Virus record (IMG/VR): IMGVR_UViG_3300005663_000131
Span: 1 to 35,354 of that record
Direction: 5' to 3' (one strand)
Length of the DNA: 35,354 bases
Source of the DNA: a virus
Shown: piece after piece, positions 20,491 through 27,933 of the stretch
Numbering within the stretch: the first letter of the stretch is position 1
Layout of the letters: each line of letters opens with the position of its first letter
The notes under the pieces: model-generated
What the model saw: only the letters and a program-made list of their open reading frames with translations
What the model was told of the DNA's origin: nothing
Databases searched by the model: none
Position numbers and translations under genes: made by a program

Positions 20491-21816
20491 GTGCTGCTGC
20501 AGGCGTCGGCTCATGCCATCCCGCTCCGAGACGAGACCGTTCAATGCGTCGTGACGAGCCCGCCGTACTGGGGTCTCCGCGAGTACGACGGGGCCCAGAC
20601 GATCCGATGGGCCGACGGGGTCTCGACGGCGCTCGGGTGGGAGCGCAGGATCGAGGAGTACGTCGAGCACGTCGTCGAGGTGTTCCGAGAGGTGGCGCGG
20701 GTTCTTCGCCCCGACGGGACCGTCTGGCTTAACCTCGGCGACTCGTACGCGGCGAAAGCACGGGGCTCGGACGCCGGGTGGGATAAGAGTCGGCTCTCGA
20801 ATCCCGGTAGCTCTCAGAAGGCGCAGGCGGCCTCGATGCGACGTCTCTGGGAGCGCCACCGCGGGAAGGCGTCGGGCCTTCACCACAAGGACCTCGTCCT
20901 GATGCCATTCCGGGTGGCGCTCGCCCTGCAGGCGGACGGCTGGATCGTTCGTTCGGACGTCGTATGGCACAAGTCGAACCCGATGCCCGAGAGCGTGACC
21001 GACCGGCCGACGAAGGTCCACGAATACCTGTTCCTGATGTCGAAGGGCGAGCGGTACTTCTACGATGCCGACGCCATCAAGGACCCCGCGTCTCCCGGGA
21101 CTCACGCCCGCATCTCTCAACCGACGCTCGATGAGCAGACCGGGGGACCGAAGCAGGATGCGTTCGAGTTGAACGCCCCGGGACGTCGCAAGCACGACCG
21201 GCGCCCGAACGAGATCGTCCAGGCGCTCGGTCGGAAGGCCGGCGTGAATCCGAAGGCAGCGGTGAATCACCCCGGCTCGAAGCAGAACGCCTCGTTCTCC
21301 GCTGCCGTGACCGAGCCCGTGCCCATGGTCAACTCGCGTTCCGTTTGGACGATCGCGACTACGCCGTTCCCCGGAGCCCACTATGCGACGTACCCGGTTG
21401 AGTTGGCCGAGAAGTGTGTGCTGGCAGGCAGCGCCCGCGAGGCGTGCGGGGAGTGTGGCGCGCCGTGGGCTCGGGTGGTAGAGCGAACCGCGATGAGGAT
21501 AGCGAAGAGTGAGAATCGCAAGGCTCTAGCTGATGCTGGCGCGAGTTCGTCAGCGCGTACTGTTCCTAGCGGCACGATGATCGAACCGCCAACCTCTAAG
21601 ACGATCGGCTGGCAGTCCACCTGTGAGCACGACGATCCGTCGGGGCGCTCCGTCGTGCTCGATCCGTTTGCCGGCACATCGACGACCGGCGTCGCCGCCC
21701 TCCGCAACGGCCGCGCCTATGTGGGTCTCGACCTCTCTCGCACTTACCTGGTCGAACACAGCCGAGAACGGCTCCGGGGCGTCGTTACGGCCGTCCACGA
21801 GCGCCTTTTCGACTAG
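20491..21816 (+). CDS. DNA methyltransferase (SPPY type, probably cytosine-N4 or adenine-N6)
   Basis: A 441-residue protein, GTG 20491; the ribosome site is weak, but the N-terminal sequence (LLQASAHAIPLRDETVQCVV) starts as usual for the family. Motif IV is TSPPYWGLREY near residues 22-32. VARVLRPDGTVWLNLGDSY and DLVLMPFRVALALQADGWIV follow. Motif I is DPFAGTSTTGVAALRNGRAYVG near 391-412, so the order is IV before I (beta class). SPPY rather than DPPY leans to cytosine-N4. A C-GECGAPW segment near 325 may bind zinc. The middle, about 170-300, is a variable recognition region. It would protect phage DNA from host nucleases. No partner endonuclease gene is seen. Confidence 0.9.
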   Translation: MLLQASAHAIPLRDETVQCVVTSPPYWGLREYDGAQTIRWADGVSTALGWERRIEEYVEHVVEVFREVARVLRPDGTVWLNLGDSYAAKARGSDAGWDKSRLSNPGSSQKAQAASMRRLWERHRGKASGLHHKDLVLMPFRVALALQADGWIVRSDVVWHKSNPMPESVTDRPTKVHEYLFLMSKGERYFYDADAIKDPASPGTHARISQPTLDEQTGGPKQDAFELNAPGRRKHDRRPNEIVQALGRKAGVNPKAAVNHPGSKQNASFSAAVTEPVPMVNSRSVWTIATTPFPGAHYATYPVELAEKCVLAGSAREACGECGAPWARVVERTAMRIAKSENRKALADAGASSSARTVPSGTMIEPPTSKTIGWQSTCEHDDPSGRSVVLDPFAGTSTTGVAALRNGRAYVGLDLSRTYLVEHSRERLRGVVTAVHERLFD

Positions 21817-21868
21817 ATCGGACCGCTCTCGCTACGTCGACACCCTGCATCGTGTACGCTGGCGACCG

Positions 21869-21907
21869 GCCGGGGCTCGTCCTTATCGCGGGGTTCGGGC
21901 CCCCGGC
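21869..21907 (+). other. inverted repeat after the methyltransferase gene
   Basis: In the 147 bases between the methyltransferase stop and ATG 21964, GCCGGGG (21869-21875) pairs with CCCCGGC (21901-21907) across a 25-base loop. It has no T-tract. It may be a weak terminator or part of a leader; the rest of the gap shows nothing clear. Confidence 0.35.
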
Positions 21908-21963
21908 TGAACCTGACTGTGAGCGCGTCAGATACGCGCTGTGAGCGAGAGAGGCGCACGGCG

Positions 21964-22449
21964 ATGGCTACTCCTCGAGAAGATGCGAAGACCGAGGCCC
22001 GGACGGTAGATACGAGGCGCCGCCAGGTCGCGCGCCTCTTCGCCGCCGGCTACTCGACCGCGGAGATGGTCGCGACGCTCACTGACGCGGGCTATCGTCG
22101 CGTCTCGAGGCCGACGATCCAACGGGACGTCGATGCCCTCCGCAGGAAGTGGACCGAGGAGAACGCCGACGCTAGCGCACAGTGGGAGGGGTTCGTTCAG
22201 CGTCTCGACGAGGAGATCGAGTTCTGGCGTCGACAGGTTCTCCTCGCGCCCACCGTCGAGCAGTCCGCGAAGATCTACGCCGACGTCGTCCTCGTGGCGC
22301 TCAAGGAGCGGGCGAAGCTGTCCGGGTCGTACCTCCCGCCGAAGATCGACATCGGAGGGTTCGTGCGCAACTGGGCGCTCGGCGAGGGGTACGACCCCGA
22401 CCGGGCGGTCGAACTCGGCCGACAGGTAGTAGACTCGCTAGGCTTCTAG
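21964..22449 (+). CDS. helix-turn-helix protein, candidate small terminase subunit
   Basis: A 161-residue protein. ATG 21964 is chosen because GAGAGAGG lies about ten bases upstream; GTG 21919 would add 15 residues without a ribosome site. Residues about 15-65 form a helix-turn-helix (RRRQVARLFAAGYSTAEMVA, TLTDAGYRRVSRPTIQRDVD). A helical segment follows (GFVQRLDEEIEFWRRQVLL), then LVALKERAKLSGSYLPPKID. A DNA-binding N-terminus followed by helices for ring assembly and a KERAKLxGxY segment is common in small terminases. The position a few genes before the large terminase also fits. Other HTH roles cannot be excluded. Confidence 0.65.
   Translation: MATPREDAKTEARTVDTRRRQVARLFAAGYSTAEMVATLTDAGYRRVSRPTIQRDVDALRRKWTEENADASAQWEGFVQRLDEEIEFWRRQVLLAPTVEQSAKIYADVVLVALKERAKLSGSYLPPKIDIGGFVRNWALGEGYDPDRAVELGRQVVDSLGF
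22433..22444 (+). promoter_or_regulatory. putative promoter motif ACTCGCTAGGCT
   Basis: It lies at the end of the preceding gene and shares TCGCTAGRCTTCT with the motif at 9825. An additional TAGACT lies at 22430-22435. AGGAGAGGAGG and GTG 22464 follow within 20 bases. The leader would be very short, so the assignment is uncertain. Confidence 0.28.
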
Positions 22450-22463
22450 GAGAGGAGGAGCTC

Positions 22464-23246
22464 GTGGCCGACCACGCTCCGAACGCCGGGACCCCGCAGA
22501 TGGGGCGGAACAGCCCCCCGAGGACGCCGATATCCCGGCGCACCGAGAACCTCGCGCCCTCGCAGCGGACCCGGTCCCGTACGGCGATGCGGAACCTCCT
22601 GCGCGACCACCCCGACGACTGGTACGCGATCGCCGAGATCCGCGAGAACCTCCCCGTCGCGCTTCGCGGCGAGCTGAAGCACTTCACGACGAACGCCACG
22701 CAGATGCTTCGCCGGATGCTCGGTGCCGGCGAGGTCGAGCGGCGCGATACGACACGGGAAGACCACGTCGCCCGGGGCCTCGACCCTCGGGTGGGGCACC
22801 TCTGGCGCTACCGAGAGGCCGACGAGGCTCGCGATGTCGTCGAGGGGTACGAGACGGATCAGGCGGCGTTTCAGGGCGACAACCCGTACCGAGAGGAAGG
22901 ACTGATGCCAATACCAGCGCAGACGATTGAGGAAGCACGCGCGGTTTACGACGCGCTCATGCGCGGGGGGATGGTCCCCGACCCCGACGCCACTACGGCC
23001 GAGCCGATGGACCTCATGGACGCGTGGGACGATGTCACCGCCGCGTACTCCGCAGCCGAGGGCGACGAGTTCTGGGTCGTGTTCGACGGCGGACCGGGCC
23101 CGGTAGGGGGTCGATTCGTCGAGGTTGAGGACGGGCACGGAAACTCGGTCAGAACCAAGGCTGAGTGGAAGCAGCGCGGAAACGGCATGTGGGAGTTGGG
23201 GCCGTTCGTCGATTCGGTTGCGTTCCCCGGGGCGCCGCTGCCGTGA
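22464..23246 (+). CDS. winged-helix protein with a second C-terminal domain
   Basis: A 260-residue protein, GTG 22464 behind AGGAGAGGAGG. The N-terminus is disordered-looking. Residues about 30-100 form a winged helix (SRTAMRNLLRDHPDDWYAIA, ELKHFTTNATQMLRRMLGAG, EVERRDTT). From about residue 148 a separate-looking domain begins (PIPAQTIEEARAVYDALMRG...GDEFWVVFDGGPGPVGGRFV...GMWELGPF). Codon use in this part is less GC-rich. An internal ATG at 22905 has GAGGAAGGA before it and could yield the C-terminal 113 residues alone. Functions are unknown. The next gene overlaps as GTGA. Confidence 0.7.
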   Translation: MADHAPNAGTPQMGRNSPPRTPISRRTENLAPSQRTRSRTAMRNLLRDHPDDWYAIAEIRENLPVALRGELKHFTTNATQMLRRMLGAGEVERRDTTREDHVARGLDPRVGHLWRYREADEARDVVEGYETDQAAFQGDNPYREEGLMPIPAQTIEEARAVYDALMRGGMVPDPDATTAEPMDLMDAWDDVTAAYSAAEGDEFWVVFDGGPGPVGGRFVEVEDGHGNSVRTKAEWKQRGNGMWELGPFVDSVAFPGAPLP

Positions 23247-23824
23247 GCGATGCCCTCCTCGTCTGTCGGTGCGGCGAGGCTCGCTCCCCCGCCGACGACG
23301 ACGTCGGCGACTGGATCGTCCGTCTCCACTCGGGCGAGGGGCACAAGGTCGCGACCGATCGACACCGCGCCGACTGCTCGCCGCCGGCGGGCTGCCGGCG
23401 ATGCGGCGAGCCGATGCAGGGGCGGTTCATCTTCTACTGCGGGCCCGAGTGCCGACGTCTCTTCGAAGCGGACCACTGGTGGGGCCAGGCGCGCTCGACG
23501 GCGCTCGGGTGGGAGTGGGTCGACGCGAGGCGCGTCGCCCGTAACGGCTGCGTGCAGGTTGACGAGACGTGTGTCGGTGCCCTCGAGGTCAATCACATCG
23601 AGCCGCTCAACGGCGATCGCCCCGACTGGGGGTGCTGCCATCATCAGGAGGGGCTCGAGGTTCTCTGCCACTCTCACCACGTCCGGGAGACGGCGGCGCA
23701 GCGGCGCGACGGACGTATCGGGACGCCGGAGACGGCGGCGCGGATACGGGCGAATGACAAGCTCGAGCGCGCGCGCGAGGTCCGGCGCCGGCTACGCCAA
23801 GCCATGAACCCCCCGCTCCTGTGA
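23243..23824 (+). CDS. HNH nuclease with zinc-ribbon, near terminase
   Basis: A 193-residue protein, GTG 23243 overlapping the previous stop. The N-terminal part has CRCGEARSP...DWIVRLHSGEGHK. A zinc ribbon follows (CRRCGEPM...YCGPECRRLF), then WGQARSTALGWEWVDARRVA. The HNH core is CVGALEVNHIEPLNGD with CCHHQEGLEVLCHSHHVRE. The H-x3-P...N...H pattern and paired cysteines fit a metal-dependent nuclease. HNH proteins encoded next to terminases are known to take part in DNA packaging in several phages; a homing nuclease is the other option. The C-terminus is helical and basic. Confidence 0.85.
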   Translation: MSDALLVCRCGEARSPADDDVGDWIVRLHSGEGHKVATDRHRADCSPPAGCRRCGEPMQGRFIFYCGPECRRLFEADHWWGQARSTALGWEWVDARRVARNGCVQVDETCVGALEVNHIEPLNGDRPDWGCCHHQEGLEVLCHSHHVRETAAQRRDGRIGTPETAARIRANDKLERAREVRRRLRQAMNPPLL

Positions 23825-23997
23825 CGCTGATCGCGAACTCGGTTGAGGAGGCGCCCTCCCGCGGCTACATCGCCTGCGGATGCGACCACCCGCTGTGCCT
23901 CGGGTACAAGTGGCCGAAGGGCCGCGACGAACTCGCGCAGCGGGGCGCTAGTTATCGTGCGCGCCTGAGGAAGGAACGCCGTGCCGCGAAAGCCTAG
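23821..23997 (+). CDS. small basic Cys-containing protein
   Basis: A 58-residue protein, GTG 23821 overlapping the previous stop as GTGA. It has YIACGCDHPLCLGYKWPKG, a possible metal knuckle, then a basic helical tail (GASYRARLRKERRAAKA). The 3' end overlaps the next gene by 17 bases. No family is recognised. Confidence 0.6.
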   Translation: MTLIANSVEEAPSRGYIACGCDHPLCLGYKWPKGRDELAQRGASYRARLRKERRAAKA

Positions 23998-24241
23998 ACG
24001 TCTTAACCGCGCGCACCGGCGCCACGGCGACAAGACGCCGAACACGACGCAGCTCAAGCGCGTCGGGGGCGAGTTCGGTCCCGTCGTTCTCGACCGAGCC
24101 GACGGCGTCGGAGCGGTTCTCGTGGCCGGCTACGAGCGGCGCCAGCTCGTCGTCCGGGCGATCGAGATGGCGCAGGCGCGGAACGACGAGTCGCTAGAGT
24201 GGGACCCACACGCGCCGCGATGGGGAGAGGAGGCGTCGTGA
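23981..24241 (+). CDS. small basic hypothetical protein
   Basis: An 86-residue protein, GTG 23981 with GAGGAAGGA upstream inside the previous gene. The N-terminal 30 residues are very basic (PRKPRRLNRAHRRHGDKTPN), suggesting nucleic acid binding. A strand block (EFGPVVLDRADGVGAVLVAG) and a helix (YERRQLVVRAIEMAQARND) follow. No family is recognised. It overlaps the J-domain gene as GTGA. GTCGCTAGAGT near its end resembles the promoter-like motif. Confidence 0.65.
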   Translation: MPRKPRRLNRAHRRHGDKTPNTTQLKRVGGEFGPVVLDRADGVGAVLVAGYERRQLVVRAIEMAQARNDESLEWDPHAPRWGEEAS

Positions 24242-24762
24242 GTTATCGACTGTACTCGAAGGTCTCGTGCTACGAGACCGAACAGGATCTCGGCGTCACC
24301 TTCGGCAGATGGGGCCACCTCGAGTGGAGCGTCGAATACAACGTCAACTCGCGTCGACGTAGCAGCGAGGCGTACTCGTTCGGTGTCGAGGAGCGCGCCG
24401 TCACCGTGCGTTGGCGACGGCCGGACGGCTCCCCGATGGTGCTGTCGATGGCGGACCAAGATCGACCGCGCGACAACGTCCGCGTGCTGTATCTCGCGAT
24501 CGATTCGATAAGGCTCAACGAGAAGCGCGGTATCGACTCCTCGGTGATGCGGGCGGCGTATATACAACTGGCCGCGCCCTCCGAGGGCGACCCGTACGCG
24601 GCGGTCGGGATCGACCCCGGCACCGCGTTCGAGGACGCACGAGTGACGTTCCGGCGTAAGGCTAAGGAAGCGCATCCCGACACCGGGGGCTCGGACGTGG
24701 AGATGCGTACGCTCACGGTCGCGTGGCGCCGTCTCTGCGAGTTGGAAGGCTGGTCGGGATGA
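24238..24762 (+). CDS. J-domain (DnaJ-like) protein
   Basis: A 174-residue protein, GTG 24238 with GGGAGAGGAGG upstream. The first ~110 residues are a phage-specific domain (YRLYSKVSCYETEQDLGVTF, DNVRVLYLAIDSIRLNEKRG). Residues about 118-170 form a J-domain: DPYAAVGIDPGTAFEDARVT, then FRRKAKEAHPDTGGS with HPD at 146-148, and a last helix LTVAWRRLCELEG. HPD is the signature that stimulates the ATPase of Hsp70/DnaK, so this protein probably recruits the host DnaK to a phage task such as packaging or replication complex remodelling. The N-terminal domain would pick the target. Confidence 0.85.
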   Translation: MSYRLYSKVSCYETEQDLGVTFGRWGHLEWSVEYNVNSRRRSSEAYSFGVEERAVTVRWRRPDGSPMVLSMADQDRPRDNVRVLYLAIDSIRLNEKRGIDSSVMRAAYIQLAAPSEGDPYAAVGIDPGTAFEDARVTFRRKAKEAHPDTGGSDVEMRTLTVAWRRLCELEGWSG

Positions 24763-24965
24763 CCGCCGTCCTCGCGGCCTGCGTCTTCGCCAACGGCCAC
24801 GACTGGCACCCCGACCCGACGTATATCGATGCCGGGCTTCGAGAGTACGTACCGGATGGCGCGATCTCCCATCCGAAGACCGCCCAACGGTGCTGCCTCT
24901 GCGACGCTCGGAATGTCGTTACGCATGGCGTGAGTTGGAGCGGGTCGTGGGCGTGGCCCGCGTGA
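24759..24965 (+). CDS. small hypothetical protein with zinc site
   Basis: A 68-residue protein, ATG 24759 overlapping the previous stop as ATGA. It has ACVFANGHDWHPD near the start and CCLCDARN near residue 46, a likely C/H metal site, and ends with GVSWSGSWAWPA. No family is recognised. Confidence 0.6.
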   Translation: MTAVLAACVFANGHDWHPDPTYIDAGLREYVPDGAISHPKTAQRCCLCDARNVVTHGVSWSGSWAWPA

Positions 24966-25384
24966 CCACCTGGCCCGGCGAGCGCCCTCAGTCGCCTCCT
25001 GCGCCCGGGGTCGATACCCGTCGTCGCTTCCGCGCGACGCTCCCTTCGCCGCTCGGGACGCGCTTCGACGTCCGCACCGCCGCGCTCTTCGACGGGCTCG
25101 TCATCGTCCTCGTCGACGGAGACGGCGCGCCGGCGCGTGGCGGGAAGGGGATCGCCGTCACCGACATCCGGGCGGTCTTCAAGACGCCGCCGCTCCTCAC
25201 AGAGGACAGCGTCTTCGCCTACGTCGAGGACGTCGAACTCCGCGGCGACGGCGAGGCCGTTCGCTTCGTCTTCGAGCCGGTCGGCAACTCGAACGGCGCG
25301 GTCTCCGGCGTGTTCCGAGACCTGCTCGAGGGCGTGGGGGTATCGGAGGTCGTCGACCTCGTTCGGCTCGAGGGACGCGCGTAG
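24962..25384 (+). CDS. hypothetical protein
   Basis: A 140-residue protein. GTG 24962 overlaps the previous TGA as GTGA; two further in-frame GTGs upstream (24947, 24953) are less likely. It is strand-rich: RFRATLPSPLGTRFDVRTAA, LFDGLVIVLVDGDG, IAVTDIRAVFKTPP, VFAYVEDVELRGDGEAVRFV, with a final helix-strand VSGVFRDLLEGVGVSEVV. It may be a small beta-barrel. No family is recognised. Confidence 0.65.
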   Translation: MTTWPGERPQSPPAPGVDTRRRFRATLPSPLGTRFDVRTAALFDGLVIVLVDGDGAPARGGKGIAVTDIRAVFKTPPLLTEDSVFAYVEDVELRGDGEAVRFVFEPVGNSNGAVSGVFRDLLEGVGVSEVVDLVRLEGRA

Positions 25385-25386
25385 CG

Positions 25387-25605
25387 ATGATGATCCACGA
25401 GCGCCGCGAATACCTCCTACAGCGCCTCCGCGGCGCCGGGCGATGGCAGACGCGCGACGCGCTGATCCCAGAAGGCCACTGGACCGACTTCCCATATCCG
25501 GCGGTCGGTGCGCTCCTCCGCGAGCTCGTCGATGCGGGTACTGTCGAGCGGAGAGACGACGGTCCTAGCGGTCGCTACGAGTATCGGGTGCTCCCGCGTG
25601 GGTAG
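25387..25605 (+). CDS. winged-helix mini-protein 1
   Basis: A 72-residue protein, ATG 25387, two bases after the previous stop. It is close to a bare winged helix: RREYLLQRLRGAGRWQTRDA, AVGALLRELVDAGTVERRDD, GRYEYRVLPRG. The wing ends in a strand with YEYRV. It would bind DNA. It overlaps the next gene by 8 bases, and that gene is a second winged helix. Confidence 0.7.
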   Translation: MMIHERREYLLQRLRGAGRWQTRDALIPEGHWTDFPYPAVGALLRELVDAGTVERRDDGPSGRYEYRVLPRG

Positions 25606-25852
25606 GGCGGCACCTTCCGATTCGGTCGTCCTCGGGACGATGATCGTGCTCAGGCACCACGGCCTCCTCCGCAATACGCGACTAGAGCTCGTCGACGCAA
25701 CGGCCCTTGCGCCCGATACGATCCGCTACTCGCTGCACCGCCTCGAAGCGATCGGCGCGGTTCGGATCTACGGCGCCCAGGGAGGGAATCGTGGGAGCCG
25801 TCCGTTGGTCTACACCCTCACCGACCGTGCGCTCGAGCTGCTCCGTGGCTAG
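25598..25852 (+). CDS. winged-helix mini-protein 2
   Basis: An 84-residue protein, GTG 25598 inside the end of the previous gene. VVLGTMIVLRHHGLLRNTRL, LAPDTIRYSLHRLEAIGAVR, and a wing GNRGSRPLVYTLTDRALELL make a PadR/MarR-like winged helix. It overlaps the terminase gene by 8 bases, so it may be a cofactor for packaging initiation or a regulator of the late operon. It is not clearly similar in sequence to the neighbour. Confidence 0.7.
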   Translation: MGRAAPSDSVVLGTMIVLRHHGLLRNTRLELVDATALAPDTIRYSLHRLEAIGAVRIYGAQGGNRGSRPLVYTLTDRALELLRG

Positions 25853-27602
25853 CCCGAAGGCGCTCAAGGTCAAGCGTCGCCCCAACGCGGGCGCGTGGAT
25901 GGTCGAGGAGATCCGCGTCGTCCTCGAGCAGGAACGAGCCCGCGTCGAGGTCGAGGCGGGACGCGAGGCGGTCCCGTGGTACGACACCTTGGCCGAAGAC
26001 GAGCAGGAGGCGCTCGCGCGCTGCGAGGAGTTCCCCCGGGGGTTCTACGAGTTCCTCCGTCACTGGAAGTTCGTCAATCGCGAGACCGGGATCGTCGGGA
26101 CGTTCGAGGAGCTCTGGCCCGGCCAGGAGGCCGCGGCCGAGCGGATGGTGGCGCACAAATGGCTCTTCCTGCTCAAGGCCGGCAAGCTCGGCTTCTCGGA
26201 GCTCGAGTGCGCGTGGGACGGCTACGTCGCGCGCTTCGCGCAGCAGCGAGCGAACGTCAACATCTTCTCGAAGGACGGGCCGGCCTCGAGGGAGCTGCTC
26301 GAGTGGGTGAAGTACGGCGTCAAACGTCTCCCCCGGTGGATGGGGATCGAGATCCTCGACGTCGCCGGCGGCGACACGCTGACGTCGCTCAAGTTCCACG
26401 TCCGCGGCACCGAGGCGGACGACGTCCGCAACGTCAATTCGTACGCCGCGTCGGAACACGTCGCGATCGAGTCGACCGCGACCCACGCTCACGTCGACGA
26501 ACTCTCGCACATGAAGTTCGCCGAGATCGTTTGGGGCGCGGTCTCGACGACCGTCTCGCCGTGGGGGAGCCTCCATATCGTCTCGCGCGGCGCCGGCCCG
26601 AGTAAATACTCCGCCCGGCTCTGGAAGCAGGCGATGGCCGGCCGCTCCGAGAAGACGTACGAGCTAGAGAAGGGCCGGAGGGCCGAGGGCCTGCTCGTGC
26701 CGTTTTTCGCCCCGTGGCACGCACGCCCGCGTGAGCCGCTCCGCGCACTCGAGCCGGGCGAAGACCCCTTCCGCGCGTGGTACGAGGAGCAGCGGGGCAC
26801 ACGCTCGCTGCAGCGGTTGCTACACTACGCACCGGAGACGCCGGAGGATGCGTTGGCCGGCGACGAGACGGCCCAGTACATCCCGCTCGCCGTCTGGGAC
26901 AACTGCCGGGATTACGACATGCCGGCGCTGATCCCCGGCGATCGACAGGCCGCGGTCCTCGCGATGGACGCGGCCGTCTCGAGCGACTCGTTCGCCGTCG
27001 CGATCGTCACCCGTCACCCCGACCACGAGGACGCCGAGGGGCGCGCCTGCAACCGCACGAAGGCGGACCCGGCGATCCGGGCCGTCCGGATCTGGAGACC
27101 CGACCCGGTGACTGGCGTGATCGATCACGACCTGATCGAGCAGTGGGTACGGATGGTCTGCTGGGGCGGGTGCCACGAGGGGCACGCGAACCGCGGCCGC
27201 GAGACGATGTCCGCGCCGCCCGACGGCGAGGAGTGCGCGGCCTGTAAGGAGGGGCGCCGGCAGCCAGGGCTCAACGTCGTGCAGATCACATACGACGAGT
27301 TCCAGCTACACGGGATGGCCGGCCGCTTCACGAAGGACGGGGTCGCGTGGGTCGACAAGTTCCCGCAGACGACCGAGCGCCTGATCGCCGACGCCGATCT
27401 CTACAAGCTCGCGATGAGCGGGGCGCTCGCTCACAACGGCGACCCCGAGCTCCGGGAGCACATCTCGAACGCCCGGGCGAAGCTCCAGTCGGACGAGGAC
27501 TCGCGGATGCGGATCGTGAAGGCGTCGCCGCAGCAGAAGGTCGACGGCGCGGTGGCCTCGTCGATGGGGGTGAAGCGCATCCTCGAGCTGAACGTCGCGT
27601 GA
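25845..27602 (+). CDS. terL: terminase large subunit
   Basis: A 585-residue protein, GTG 25845, overlapping the previous gene by 8 bases. It has the two-part layout of the packaging motor. The ATPase part has FLLKAGKLGFSELECAWDG near 107-125, a variant Walker A region in which the usual GKT/S is replaced, and HAHVDEL near 213-219 as Walker B with its catalytic acid. The nuclease part has AVLAMDAAVSSDS near 370-382, QITYDEFQ and a closing DGAVASSMGVK. Its length is usual for the family. A cysteine pair set C439-x3-C443...C464-x2-C467 forms an insert that looks like a zinc knuckle within the nuclease domain. It acts with the portal to fill the head. Confidence 0.93.
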   Translation: MASPKALKVKRRPNAGAWMVEEIRVVLEQERARVEVEAGREAVPWYDTLAEDEQEALARCEEFPRGFYEFLRHWKFVNRETGIVGTFEELWPGQEAAAERMVAHKWLFLLKAGKLGFSELECAWDGYVARFAQQRANVNIFSKDGPASRELLEWVKYGVKRLPRWMGIEILDVAGGDTLTSLKFHVRGTEADDVRNVNSYAASEHVAIESTATHAHVDELSHMKFAEIVWGAVSTTVSPWGSLHIVSRGAGPSKYSARLWKQAMAGRSEKTYELEKGRRAEGLLVPFFAPWHARPREPLRALEPGEDPFRAWYEEQRGTRSLQRLLHYAPETPEDALAGDETAQYIPLAVWDNCRDYDMPALIPGDRQAAVLAMDAAVSSDSFAVAIVTRHPDHEDAEGRACNRTKADPAIRAVRIWRPDPVTGVIDHDLIEQWVRMVCWGGCHEGHANRGRETMSAPPDGEECAACKEGRRQPGLNVVQITYDEFQLHGMAGRFTKDGVAWVDKFPQTTERLIADADLYKLAMSGALAHNGDPELREHISNARAKLQSDEDSRMRIVKASPQQKVDGAVASSMGVKRILELNVA

Positions 27603-27721
27603 GGGCGCGGACGCACCAATACCGGCGTACGCTCACGCCGAGCAGTACGGCCACGACATGCTCGCCGTGCAGGACGCGCCGGCGCTGGCGCGAACGATTC
27701 GACCGGAGGAGGCTCGTCTGA
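27599..27721 (+). CDS. possible basic mini-protein
   Basis: A 40-residue frame from GTG 27599, overlapping the terminase stop as GTGA, ends at TGA 27719-27721, which overlaps ATG 27721. It is very basic with CSPC in the middle. Support comes only from the start/stop coupling. The amino acid make-up is Arg/Thr-biased, and the same bases read one frame over look better coded, so it may not be a gene. Confidence 0.3.
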   Translation: MRARTHQYRRTLTPSSTATTCSPCRTRRRWRERFDRRRLV

Positions 27722-27933
27722 TGGGACCACGGGTCGAGGACCTACGTGTAGAGTTCGCCGCGCCGGAGATAGCCGAGCTGATGGGCGCGGAGCTGATCGA
27801 ACGCGTCCTCGACTCGTGCCTCCTGGGCCGGCACGCGCAGTGCCCCGCCGTCCTCGGTACGGGCGGCCTCGACCACCACAAGGTCATCGTCGTCTGCGGA
27901 GACGCGTGCCACCGACCGGAGAGGCTTATCTGA
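27721..27933 (+). CDS. hypothetical protein
   Basis: A 70-residue protein. ATG 27721 is chosen because GGAGGAGG precedes it at a good distance; ATG 27658 is in frame and would add 21 residues (LAVQDAPALARTIRPEEARL) that look well coded but lack a ribosome site. The chain is helical at first (APEIAELMGAELIERVLDSC). It then has GRHAQCPAVLG and VVCGDACHRPERL, with three cysteines and histidines that may hold metal. No family is recognised. Confidence 0.6.
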   Translation: MGPRVEDLRVEFAAPEIAELMGAELIERVLDSCLLGRHAQCPAVLGTGGLDHHKVIVVCGDACHRPERLI

